From: Chloroflexota bacterium
Lineage (GTDB): Bacteria > Chloroflexota > Limnocylindria > P2-11E
Length of the DNA stretch: 16,797 nt
Direction: 5' to 3'
Assembly (NCBI GenBank): GCA_005881085.1
Contig: VBGU01000092.1
Span: 1 to 16,797 of the forward strand
Both the position numbers and the translations under genes were made by a program. The notes beneath the pieces were generated by a model, which was not told the DNA's origin, searched no databases, and worked only from the letters and a program-made list of their open reading frames with translations. Of this stretch, positions 1 through 6,919 are shown in pieces (positions within the stretch are counted from its first letter, which is position 1; each line of letters opens with the position of its first letter).

Positions 1-717
1 GCCCGCCCAGTCCTCGAACTGGATGAGCGCCCCCGGGAACACGGCCTCCACCGCCGCGACGAACTCGTCCACGAAGTCATCGAGCTCGTCGTCGGGGATG
101 CGGGTCTGTTTCAGCCCGAGGTACAGCGGGTCCGACATAAGAGTCTCGTTGTTCGTGCCCGCGTCGATCAGCACCGGCAGCGTGTACTGCGGCGGAACGC
201 CGCCCGCCGCCGTATACAGAGCGAGCTTGCCGATCGGGATCCCCATTCCGTTCGCGCCGAGGTCACCGAGCCCGAGGATGCGCTCGCCGCTCGTCACGAC
301 GATGCAGCGGACGTCGCGCTCCGGCCAGTTGCGAAGGATCTCGCGGAGGCGGCCCTTCCGCCTGATCGACAGGTACAGGCCGCGCGGACGGCGGAAGAGA
401 TGGCCGAACTTCTGACACGCCTCGCCGACGGTCGGCGTGTACACGATCGGCATGAACCGCGCGGGGTCCGACATGAGGACCCGATAGAAGAGGGTCTCGT
501 CAGTGTCCTGCAGCTGCGAGAGGTAGATGTAGCGTTCGAGATCGGTCGTCTTGCCGTCGAGCTGCGCGAGCGCCCTGCGCAGCTGCGTGTCGAGGTCGTC
601 GATGCCTTCGGGAAGAAGGCCGAGGAGCCCGAAGGCCTCGCGCTCTTCCGCACTGAACGCGGTCGACTTGTTGCGGCGCGGGTCGTGGAGAAGATCGGTC
701 CCGCGCGGCGTCGTCAT
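1..717 (-). CDS. NAD(P)-dependent malic enzyme, N-terminal part (cut by window edge)
   Basis: Malic enzyme oxidatively decarboxylates L-malate to pyruvate and CO2 in the cytosol, linking the TCA cycle to pyruvate. Reading from ATG 717 the frame stays open for 239 codons to the left edge, so the C-terminal nucleotide-binding half is missing. The catalytic Tyr lies in YTPTVGEAC (Tyr93), the catalytic Lys in GIPIGKLALY (Lys164), and the metal-binding Glu-Asp in QFEDW (235-236). GERILGLGDLG (144-154) and DAGTNN (185-190) are also family hallmarks. The family is usually about 540-600 residues, so a little under half is visible. Its start codon is only 20 bases from the divergent transporter start, and no good ribosome binding site precedes ATG 717, so the message may be leaderless or the start may differ slightly. 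The motifs do not separate NAD from NADP preference. Confidence 0.95.
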   Translation of the reverse strand, partial: MTTPRGTDLLHDPRRNKSTAFSAEEREAFGLLGLLPEGIDDLDTQLRRALAQLDGKTTDLERYIYLSQLQDTDETLFYRVLMSDPARFMPIVYTPTVGEACQKFGHLFRRPRGLYLSIRRKGRLREILRNWPERDVRCIVVTSGERILGLGDLGANGMGIPIGKLALYTAAGGVPPQYTLPVLIDAGTNNETLMSDPLYLGLKQTRIPDDELDDFVDEFVAAVEAVFPGALIQFEDWAG

Positions 718-723
718 CCGCGT

Positions 724-729
724 AGGAGG
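724..729 (+). promoter_or_regulatory. Strong ribosome binding site for the TSUP permease
   Basis: AGGAGG lies 8 bases before GTG 738 and fixes that start. It sits in the 20-base gap between two divergent start codons, so the promoter of this gene must lie inside the malic enzyme coding sequence. Confidence 0.8.
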
Positions 730-737
730 ATAAGCGC

Positions 738-1472
738 GTGGACGCGTTCGCCGTCGTCGCGGCGGTTGCAGCCGTGATCGCGGGCGCGATCGCATCGATC
801 TCCGGCTTCGGGATCGGCAGCGTGCTCACGCCCGTCGTCTCCACGCAGTTCGATGTGCGTCTCGCGATCGCGATGGTCTCGCTCCCCCACCTCGCCGGCA
901 CCTTCGTTCGCTTTCTCATCGTCCGTATGCGGATCGATAGAGACGTGCTGCTCGGATTCGGCGCGGCGAGCGCGATCGGCGGGCTTGTCGGTGCGGCCCT
1001 GCAAACGGTCGTGCAAAGCTCGGCGCTCGCCATCGTCTTCGGCCTGCTGCTGGTCTTCGCGGGGATCGGGAGCCTCACCGGCTTCGCGCAGCGGATGCGC
1101 TTTTCCGGGCGGCGCTCGGCGCTCGTCGGCGGCGCGCTGTCCGGGCTTCTCGGTGGGCTCGTCGGAAATCAGGGCGGGATCCGCGCCGCCGCGCTTCTCG
1201 GGTTCGACGTAGAGAAAGAAGCCTTCGTTGCGACGGCGACCGCGGTGGCGCTCATCGTCGACGGTGCCCGCATACCCGTGTATCTGGCCACGCAGGGAGC
1301 CGATCTCGCGCCGCACTGGCCGCTGATCGTGCTTCTCGCCGTCGGTGCGGTCGCTGGAACGCTGCTTGGAGGATGGACGCTCCGGCGAATGAGCGATGCG
1401 GTCTTTCGTCGGGTCGTCGGCGTGCTGTTGCTCGCGCTCGGCGTCTACACCCTCTCGCGCGCGCTCTCCTGA
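738..1472 (+). CDS. TSUP-family (TauE/SafE) membrane permease
   Basis: This is an integral inner-membrane protein of 244 residues, a normal size for the sulfite exporter TauE/SafE family, whose members move sulfite, sulfonates or other small anions. About seven or eight hydrophobic helices are visible. Glycine-rich repeats typical of the family occur at both halves: SGFGIGSVLTP near residue 22, and GGALSGLLGGLVGNQGGIR near residue 132. The start is GTG 738, preceded by the strong ribosome binding site AGGAGG at 724-729. The 3' end overlaps the convergent gene by 28 bases. Substrate cannot be read from sequence. The malic enzyme next door might hint at an organic-acid link, but that is speculation. 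Confidence 0.88.
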   Translation: MDAFAVVAAVAAVIAGAIASISGFGIGSVLTPVVSTQFDVRLAIAMVSLPHLAGTFVRFLIVRMRIDRDVLLGFGAASAIGGLVGAALQTVVQSSALAIVFGLLLVFAGIGSLTGFAQRMRFSGRRSALVGGALSGLLGGLVGNQGGIRAAALLGFDVEKEAFVATATAVALIVDGARIPVYLATQGADLAPHWPLIVLLAVGAVAGTLLGGWTLRRMSDAVFRRVVGVLLLALGVYTLSRALS

Positions 1473-2491
1473 ATCATCTCCGCAACGCGCTTGTCGTAGA
1501 GGGCGCCGTACCTGCGGAGCATCCGCGACGCCATGAAGTTGAGCACGGGGCTTGCGATCCCGCTCGCCTGCCACGAGATCGCGGTGTCGACTCGTGTGGT
1601 CGATGGCCCTTCCGCCTCGATCCGGTCGGTGCGCCACACCGTTCCCACAAAGGGAAAACCGATCTGCATCGTGATCTCCGAAGGGGCGTTGCAGCCGAGG
1701 ATTTTGAAGACCGTCGTCTGATTCGGTCCGTGAATGCAGTGGTACTCGGCTCCGACGAGCGAGCCTCGGGCCCCGGGCTGAAAATCGACGCGCGGAACTC
1801 CCATCCATATCTGACGCAGCTTGGGATCGGTGAAATACCGGAATACCTCTTCCGGCGTGCCCGGGAATCGTGTGGTGCCGCGGAGCTTCGCGGTGGCCGG
1901 GTCGACCGCCGGCGCTTCCTCGCTCCAGACGGCTTCGCGGATCGGCCTCAGGTCGAGATACGACGCATCGACGTCGCCGATGTCGTAGCGCTGTGGCGCC
2001 GCGACGAGCTCGGTGCGGAGGCTTTCGGGCCAGGTCGAGGAAGCGGCCGCGGTCGCGAGAAGGTATTCGCGGCCGGGAACCGTGTTCTTCAGGAGCCGAT
2101 GGACCAGGTTGACGTCGTTGCCGTGGAGCTGAACTCGGCCGGCGACCTCGTAGCGCGAGAACGACCCGCGATGCACGACGAACTTGAGCCCGAGGTCCTG
2201 CACGGTCGCACATGCGCGGCAGGGGCACGTGGTCGCGGAGCGGATGTCACGAAGACGGCGATGGAATATGCGGTACGTTTCGCGGAGCCAGTCCGTGACG
2301 CCAACGTCGGTCCGCTCGGTCGTGCAGCAGAGCGCATCTCCCTCGACCTGATCGACCATCAGCTTTCCACCGAAGCTGCGCGAGATCGCCTCCATCAGCT
2401 CGGCGAGGATCTCCTGAGAGTGGTCCGCCTCCGAACCGGCCACGAACGCCGTGTACCCGGAGATGTCCGCCATGACGAGGAGACCTTCCAC
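1445..2491 (-). CDS. DUF2652 (class III cyclase-like) domain fused to an SRPBCC domain
   Basis: The 348-residue protein has two parts. Residues about 3-180 match the DUF2652 fold, related to class III nucleotide cyclases: MADISGYT carries Asp9 and EGDALCC carries Asp52, at the places of the two metal-binding aspartates. HGNDVNLVHRL has Asn128 and Arg132 at the spacing of the transition-state Asn/Arg of cyclases. A Cys cluster (Cys89, Cys91, Cys94) precedes a conserved LKFVVHRG strand. Residues about 203-348 look like an SRPBCC (START-like) ligand-binding domain, beginning with LRGTTRFPGTPEEVFRYF. It lies 39 bases behind the sensor kinase on the same strand, so it is probably co-transcribed with the two-component system. 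The start is GTG 2491; ATG at residue 7 would cut into the first beta strand. Cyclase activity is inferred, not known for this family. Confidence 0.8.
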   Translation of the reverse strand: MEGLLVMADISGYTAFVAGSEADHSQEILAELMEAISRSFGGKLMVDQVEGDALCCTTERTDVGVTDWLRETYRIFHRRLRDIRSATTCPCRACATVQDLGLKFVVHRGSFSRYEVAGRVQLHGNDVNLVHRLLKNTVPGREYLLATAAASSTWPESLRTELVAAPQRYDIGDVDASYLDLRPIREAVWSEEAPAVDPATAKLRGTTRFPGTPEEVFRYFTDPKLRQIWMGVPRVDFQPGARGSLVGAEYHCIHGPNQTTVFKILGCNAPSEITMQIGFPFVGTVWRTDRIEAEGPSTTRVDTAISWQASGIASPVLNFMASRMLRRYGALYDKRVAEMIQESARERV

Positions 2492-2530
2492 CGCCGAGAT
2501 CTTACGAGCGCGACCCGCGCTCGGATCGCT

Positions 2531-3859
2531 TTAGGCGCCCTTGAGGCGGAGGCGAAAGCGGGCCCCGCCGCCACCGTCGATGGGTCGCTCGAGCGTGACC
2601 GAGCCGCCGTGAGACTCGGCGACGTCCTTCACGATCGAAAGGCCGAGGCCGGAACCCGGAAGATGGCGAGCGTCATTCGATCGCCAGAAGCGGTCGAACA
2701 CGCGAGACGCGTCCTCCGCGGCGACACCAGGACCGTGATCGCGCACAGAGATCTCGCCGTTTGCGACTGTCACGTCGACCGTCGCGCCTGCGGGGCTGTA
2801 TTTCGCGGCATTGTCCAGAAGGTTTGTGATCGCGCGGGCGACGCGGACCTTCACACCGTTGATCGACGACGGTGACGAAGTCACGTTGAAGCGCACCCTG
2901 GGATAACGGAACGACACGTCGTCGACGACCTCGTGCACGACCTCATCAAGCTTCAGCTCTTCGAACGGCATCGGCGTTTCCTCGTCGCGCGCGACCTCAA
3001 TGAGATCACCGACGAGGGTCGTGAGGCGCTCCATCTGCGTGACCAGATCTCCAAGGAGCTGCTGGCGCTCGACGGGATCGGTCGGCTGACCGCGTTCGAG
3101 AAGCTCGAGGTTCGTACGAAGGGCGGTGAGCGGAGTGCGCAGCTCGTGCGACGCGTCCGCCACCAGCTGGCGCTGCGAACGCAAAGACGTCTCGAGCTGG
3201 CCGAGCATCGCGTCGAAGCTCGTGCCGAGCCGGCTCAGCTCATCCCGCCCCCGCGCGGCGACCCGACGTGACAGGTCGCGCGTCTTGGTCACCTCCTCGA
3301 CGGTCGCGGTCAGCCGCTTCACGGGCGCGAGCGCGGCTCGCCCGACGAGAGCGCCGAGGCCGGCGGCCAACAGGATGGCGCCCGCCGCGAATGCGATCAG
3401 CAGGAGTCGGGTCTGCGCGAGCGCCGCGTCGATTGGACCGAGCGGCTGGACGACTTCGATCGCGCCACCCTGAATCGGCTTTACGTAGATCTGCACGCGG
3501 ACGTCGCCGGAAACGGCTGTGGCATAGAACTCCGACGCCTTCCCAGCGGCGACGTTTTTGACTTCCGCCGTGACGAGTGCGGGGATGGAGTAGCCCCCGT
3601 CGCCCTGCACCACCGTGCCGCTCGCGTTGATGATCTGGCCGAAGACCTCCGGCCGGTTCGACACTTGCTGATCGCCCGGCCCGCGACGGAATGGGCCCCC
3701 GGGCTCGCGGACCGGCCCCGACGCCGCCGCTTGAAGGTTGTCGTCCACCTGTTTGATGAGCTGGTCCTGCACGACGAGGTACATCGCGACGGATGCGCCG
3801 ATCGCGGCGACGGCCACGGCCGCCGCGGTGAAGAGCGTCACGCGAAGTCGAAAGCTCAC
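2531..3859 (-). CDS. Two-component sensor histidine kinase (MprB-like)
   Basis: This membrane sensor kinase has 442 residues. Transmembrane helix 1 is near 8-30, an extracytoplasmic domain follows at about 31-148, and helix 2 is near 151-173. A HAMP linker runs to about 225. The HisKA domain carries the phospho-accepting His238 in DASHELRTPLTAL. The ATPase domain shows an N box (NLLDNAAKYSP, 346-356), G1 (DHGPGVA, 374-380) and G2 (GSGLGLSIVK, 402-411). The start is GTG 3859, which overlaps the TGA of the response regulator in GTGA; the longer open frame up to 4108 only reads through the regulator gene. The sensor domain resembles no ligand-binding family I can name, so the signal is unknown, presumably an envelope cue. 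Confidence 0.94.
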   Translation of the reverse strand: MSFRLRVTLFTAAAVAVAAIGASVAMYLVVQDQLIKQVDDNLQAAASGPVREPGGPFRRGPGDQQVSNRPEVFGQIINASGTVVQGDGGYSIPALVTAEVKNVAAGKASEFYATAVSGDVRVQIYVKPIQGGAIEVVQPLGPIDAALAQTRLLLIAFAAGAILLAAGLGALVGRAALAPVKRLTATVEEVTKTRDLSRRVAARGRDELSRLGTSFDAMLGQLETSLRSQRQLVADASHELRTPLTALRTNLELLERGQPTDPVERQQLLGDLVTQMERLTTLVGDLIEVARDEETPMPFEELKLDEVVHEVVDDVSFRYPRVRFNVTSSPSSINGVKVRVARAITNLLDNAAKYSPAGATVDVTVANGEISVRDHGPGVAAEDASRVFDRFWRSNDARHLPGSGLGLSIVKDVAESHGGSVTLERPIDGGGGARFRLRLKGA

Positions 3860-4533
3860 GGTTCCTTCATCACGTAGCCGACGCCACGGACAGTTTGGAT
3901 CACGCGCGGGTCCCCGCCCATCTCGAGCTTCCGTCGGAGATAACCGACATACACGTCGAGCGAGTTGGAGTCGGGACCGAAGTCGTATCCCCACACGCGA
4001 TCGAAGATGACGTCGCGCGGAAGGACCTTGCGCGGGTTCGCCATGAAGAGCTCGAGCAGCGAATACTCGGTGCGGGTCAGCGGGATCATGCGGTCGCCGC
4101 GGTGGCATTCCATCGCATCGCGATCGAGCGCGATGTCCAAGAATTTGAGAACGCCACGCGCTTTCGCTCCATCGTCGCCGCGACGCCCGAGCGCTCGGAT
4201 GCGCGCGAGCAGCTCGTCGAGAGCGAAAGGCTTCACGAGGTAGTCGTCGGCGCCCGCGTCGAGCCCTTCGACCCGATCGCGGACGGCGGCGCGCGCGGTG
4301 AGCATGAGGACCGGGACCTGATTGCCCGACGCACGAAGGCGGCGGCAGACCTCGACGCCGTCGAGTCCGGGAAGCCCCAGATCGAGGACCACGGCGTCGT
4401 ACTGGTTGCTCATCGCGAGATCCAGGCCCGCGGGACCCTCGCGCGCCAGATCGGCCTTGTGGCCAGCCCCACGGAGGGCGCGCTCGACGGCATCCCTGAC
4501 GGCGGGCTCGTCTTCGACCAAAAGGACACGCAT
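3856..4533 (-). CDS. OmpR/PhoB-family response regulator
   Basis: This DNA-binding response regulator has 225 residues. The receiver domain (1-115) has the acidic pair Glu7/Asp8 in VEDEP, phospho-acceptor Asp51 in VVLDLGLPG, Thr79 in LMLTARA and Lys101 in DYLVKPF. The C-terminal winged helix (about 128-222) shows the typical LTRTEYSLLELFM and VYVGYLRRKL blocks and ends in VRGVGYVMKEP. ATG 4533 is chosen because it begins the first receiver strand directly; the open frame extends 16 codons further upstream but looks non-coding. It is first in the unit with the sensor kinase. It is divergent from the secreted protein gene, and repeats at 4561-4595 in the shared gap are likely its operator. Confidence 0.95.
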   Translation of the reverse strand: MRVLLVEDEPAVRDAVERALRGAGHKADLAREGPAGLDLAMSNQYDAVVLDLGLPGLDGVEVCRRLRASGNQVPVLMLTARAAVRDRVEGLDAGADDYLVKPFALDELLARIRALGRRGDDGAKARGVLKFLDIALDRDAMECHRGDRMIPLTRTEYSLLELFMANPRKVLPRDVIFDRVWGYDFGPDSNSLDVYVGYLRRKLEMGGDPRVIQTVRGVGYVMKEP

Positions 4534-4560
4534 TTGTGTCGAGTTTACGAGTGGACGCGG

Positions 4561-4595
4561 TAAGAACGGCCTAAGGAACACGGTCCTTAGGGAAC
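4561..4595. promoter_or_regulatory. Candidate operator between the two-component system and the secreted protein gene
   Basis: A perfect inverted repeat, CCTAAGGA then 6 bases then TCCTTAGG, occupies 4570-4591. Overlapping it are direct repeats on the plus strand: TAAGAAC at 4561 and TAAGGAAC at 4572 (11-base period), with a further TTAGGGAAC at 4587. Eleven-base direct repeats are the usual binding pattern of OmpR/PhoB regulators. The site lies 28 bases upstream of the regulator start and about 77 upstream of the secreted protein start. Autoregulation and control of the divergent gene are inferred. Confidence 0.5.
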
Positions 4596-4671
4596 TCTTG
4601 GATTTCTCTCATGCAACGGACGACCGCCGACCGTTTGCTAGTTACATACACGACCTCGGAAAGGGGATCGC

Positions 4672-5400
4672 GTGAAAGCCATACAACCAGCAAAGGCGCT
4701 TCTCATCGCGGCGGTCATCGGACTCGGCCTCTCCGGCGGGTTCGCGGCGGCCGCTTTCCTTCCCGGCGGTAGCGCTCCCGCGGCCGTCGCGCAGGTCTGG
4801 GACCAGACCGTCGGCCAGATATTCGGGAACGGCATCGGGAACAAGGGCTCGTACTTCACCGCTGCCGCGACGTACATCGGGATCACCGAGGCGCAGCTCC
4901 GGACCGAGCTTGGGACCGACAAGAGCCTCGCCGACGTTGCGATCGCGCACGGCAAGACACGCGACGGGCTCATCGCCGCGCTCACGGCGGCACAGCAGCA
5001 GGACATCGCGACGCTCGTTGACCAGAAGGGCATCGGCGCTCGCCCGAACCCCGCGAACGGCTACGGCCCCGGGCCAGGCTTCGGCCGCGGACCGGGCGAC
5101 AGGGTGACCGGCGACTCCCTCGCGGCAGCAGCGACGTACCTCGGTACGACCACGTCCGACCTGCAAACGAAGATTCGCGCAGGCCAGACGCTGGCGCAGA
5201 TCGCGAACGCGACCGCGGGAAAGAGCCGCGATGGTCTCTTCAACGCTCTCGTCGCCGATGCAACCGCGAAGATCGACGCCGCCCAGAAGGCCGGCACGAT
5301 CACCGCGGATCAGGCGACCCAGCTCAAGTCGAACCTCTCGACGCGCCTGGCGCAGCTCGTCGATACAACCGGTCCGATCCCCGGGCGGCGTGGTCGCTAG
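4672..5400 (+). CDS. Secreted protein with two about 45-residue helical repeats
   Basis: The 242-residue protein has an N-terminal signal peptide: Lys2 and Lys8, then a hydrophobic stretch at 9-30, with possible cleavage near AVAQ at 38-41. The mature part holds two related repeats, at about 62-104 (AAATYIGITEAQL...KSLADVA...GKTRDGLIAAL) and 150-193 (AAATYLGTTTSDL...QTLAQIA...GKSRDGLFNAL). They are separated by a Gly/Pro-rich linker at 122-146. The end (KAGTITADQATQLK, 207-220) resembles the DUF2680-type tails of secreted bacterial proteins, and the C-terminus is basic. The start is GTG 4672 after the ribosome binding site AAGGGG. It is divergent from the two-component genes and probably under their control. 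A soluble envelope or cell-wall-associated role is likely; the exact function is unknown. Confidence 0.8.
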   Translation: MKAIQPAKALLIAAVIGLGLSGGFAAAAFLPGGSAPAAVAQVWDQTVGQIFGNGIGNKGSYFTAAATYIGITEAQLRTELGTDKSLADVAIAHGKTRDGLIAALTAAQQQDIATLVDQKGIGARPNPANGYGPGPGFGRGPGDRVTGDSLAAAATYLGTTTSDLQTKIRAGQTLAQIANATAGKSRDGLFNALVADATAKIDAAQKAGTITADQATQLKSNLSTRLAQLVDTTGPIPGRRGR

Positions 5401-5692
5401 CAACAAGCGGTTAGCTCCTTCAGCAGACGGTGCCGGACTCACCAGGTCCGGCACCGTCCCCGTTTGGGTACTCAAGCTCACCGCGATCGCGACGGTGCTC
5501 AACGTCTTCTTCTTCGGATTCGGTTACGCACGCGCGAACGTCAAAGACGTCACCGCGCCACTCCAACCGCCGGTCGTGACGAGCGCATCAACGCGCGCGA
5601 CGCCGGCGCCGACTCCCGCTCCCGCATTGAATCTCCGCCGAGGAGTGCGCACGACGACGACAACGCCCGTCACCACGACTCGCCACTCCTAG
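5390..5692 (+). CDS. Small membrane-anchored protein with Pro/Thr-rich tail (hypothetical)
   Basis: This is a candidate 100-residue protein. A single transmembrane helix lies at about 25-47 (VWVLKLTAIATVLNVFFFG), followed by YARANVKDVTAPLQPPVV and a Pro/Ala/Thr-rich, basic tail with a run of Thr near 88-97. Codons from about residue 24 onward are strongly G/C at the third position, which supports real coding. The first 22 codons are less biased and contain a perfect hairpin. GTG 5390 overlaps the end of the secreted protein gene by 11 bases, allowing translational coupling. The only other in-frame start, GTG 5495, would remove most of the helix. The stop is at 5690-5692. The true start is therefore uncertain. 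Function unknown. Confidence 0.5.
   Translation: MVASNKRLAPSADGAGLTRSGTVPVWVLKLTAIATVLNVFFFGFGYARANVKDVTAPLQPPVVTSASTRATPAPTPAPALNLRRGVRTTTTTPVTTTRHS
5426..5458 (+). terminator. Perfect 13-base hairpin after the secreted protein gene (terminator or attenuator)
   Basis: GACGGTGCCGGAC (5426-5438) pairs perfectly with GTCCGGCACCGTC (5446-5458) around a 7-base loop. It begins 26 bases after the stop of the secreted protein gene. Only a short T run (CCCCGTTT) follows, so termination may be partial. It lies inside the downstream small ORF if that ORF starts at GTG 5390. Confidence 0.6.
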
Positions 5693-6908
5693 AGTCCCGG
5701 CCTCGCGGGTGTCGTAGGCCGGGGGCTTGAGCAGCGCCGGGGTCTTCTTCGCTCGGCCCCTCGTGGGATCGCGATGGACCGCCGGCCAGGGGCCGCTCGC
5801 TCAGAAGACCCCGACTCTGCTCAGCCCGCACCACGGCCCACCCGCGGGCGCCCACTCGGGACCCGCGCTGCTCGCTACGTGAACGCCGCGCGTTGAGGTG
5901 TGCTCCGCAGACCGGGCATCGCCAGTTGAATCGACTGAACGCGATCGCCGCGAGGACAAAGACGAACGCGGAGGTATATGGGACCTCCTGCGGCAGACCG
6001 AGGAGCGCCGACGCGATGGCGGCCACGACCCCGAGGACAACGAGCGCGATCGTCACGGGCAGCTGGCGCGCGCGGAGCGCCCGATATGCGCTAAGGACCT
6101 CGCCATGCACGGCGTCATCGCCCCTCGCCTGGAGCGCCGCTCGTCGAAACGGGGACGCCATGAGCGCGCGACCGAGGAGCGTGAGGTAGCGCTCGATCCC
6201 GGCGATCCAGACAAGCCAAGTGATCCAGCCGACCGCGAGACCCAGCTCCTGCAAGAAGAGTGGAAGGTTGAACGCGGTGTGAAACGCGGCCGCCAGGAGG
6301 ATCCCGCCCACGAGCATCCGGCCCGACCCCCTTTCGAGGTGGTGCCGCGAGAGGAACCAGCCCGTGATACCTGACCAGGTGATGTGGCCGATCGTGCTCA
6401 GAAGCGCCCGCAGCGGCGCCGTTACGAGAAAGGCGTTGATCAGCGCGAGCGGGACGCCGGGCCGGGTCGAATCGCCGATCAGGCCGAAATACGTGTTCAG
6501 GATGTAGACGACGTTCTCTCCGGCGGAGAACCCGATCGCGGCGGTGCTCATGTAGATCATTCCGTCGACTGGCTCGTTGAACGCCGGGTCATCGCGCACG
6601 CGGCTGGACACCACGACGTATTTCATGACCTCCTCGTTCAGGGCGGACAGCGCCACCAGGCCGAAGAGCAGGATCGCCGCGACGAAGAACGCGCCGTCGC
6701 GCTGAGCACTCTCGATGGGTGGAGCGAAGAGGTGGGCGATGAGGATGTTCATCCCGGAGGCCCACGGGCCGGCCGCGAGGCCCCAGAGGAAGAGCCGCGC
6801 GATGAGGGTCTTGGGCTCCGGCTCGTAGCGATCGCGTCGATAGATGAACACGAGCCACAACAGAGCGGGTACGAACGCGGCGACGAACGCCAGCAGGACG
6901 ACCGTCAC
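5670..6908 (-). CDS. PrsW-family intramembrane metalloprotease
   Basis: PrsW proteases cleave membrane-bound proteins such as anti-sigma factors. The 412-residue frame has about eight to ten hydrophobic helices and all four family motifs: Glu92-Glu93-Lys96 in NEEVMKYV, Glu131-Asn132 in GFSAGENVVYI, His175 in IGHITWSG, and His210/Asn214 in AAFHTAFN. Two more helices at about 285-325 lead to a CPVCGAHLNAR half zinc ribbon (Cys331, Cys334). The last about 70 residues are Arg/Ser/Gly-rich, look unlike any PrsW, and are encoded across two large inverted repeats; they overlap the convergent small ORF by 23 bases. The ancestral stop may have lain near 5880. The start is GTG 6908, with AGGA about 8 bases upstream. 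The substrate is unknown. Confidence 0.9.
   Translation of the reverse strand: MTVVLLAFVAAFVPALLWLVFIYRRDRYEPEPKTLIARLFLWGLAAGPWASGMNILIAHLFAPPIESAQRDGAFFVAAILLFGLVALSALNEEVMKYVVVSSRVRDDPAFNEPVDGMIYMSTAAIGFSAGENVVYILNTYFGLIGDSTRPGVPLALINAFLVTAPLRALLSTIGHITWSGITGWFLSRHHLERGSGRMLVGGILLAAAFHTAFNLPLFLQELGLAVGWITWLVWIAGIERYLTLLGRALMASPFRRAALQARGDDAVHGEVLSAYRALRARQLPVTIALVVLGVVAAIASALLGLPQEVPYTSAFVFVLAAIAFSRFNWRCPVCGAHLNARRSRSEQRGSRVGARGWAVVRAEQSRGLLSERPLAGGPSRSHEGPSEEDPGAAQAPGLRHPRGRDSRSGESW
5696..5723. repeat. Inverted repeat, 8-base perfect arms
   Basis: CCCGGCCT (5696-5703) pairs with AGGCCGGG (5716-5723) around a 12-base loop. It begins 4 bases after the stop of the small plus-strand ORF, so it may act as that gene's terminator, although no T run follows. 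It also lies within the PrsW reading frame. Confidence 0.55.
5729..5822. repeat. Long imperfect inverted repeat, about 33-35 base arms
   Basis: The left arm 5729-5761 and right arm 5788-5822 are reverse complements over most of their length. Shared blocks are GAGCAG, CGGGGTCTTCT and GGCCCCT, with a few mismatches and a 2-base length difference. The spacer is 26 bases and contains the palindrome ATCGCGAT. Pairing extends a few bases outward (GGGCT on the left, AGCCC on the right). There is no T run, so it is not a standard terminator. A bidirectional terminator, a REP-like palindromic unit or the remnant of a small mobile element are possible. Confidence 0.75.
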
Positions 6909-6919
6909 GGCGGCATCCT

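Noticed and set aside
714..2228. 504-codon open frame on the minus strand across the TSUP and DUF2652 genes
   Set aside because: The translation is Arg/Ala/Asp-rich with no domain pattern and lies antisense to, or out of frame with, two well-supported genes; long empty frames are common at this GC content.
1373..2875. 500-codon open frame on the plus strand
   Set aside because: It is antisense to the DUF2652 and kinase genes, which have clear motifs; its own translation shows only low-complexity Arg/Ala/Val/Asp content.
3860..4108. N-terminal extension of the sensor kinase
   Set aside because: It reads through the response regulator in another frame; GTG 3859 in the GTGA overlap gives the normal N-terminus with the first membrane helix.
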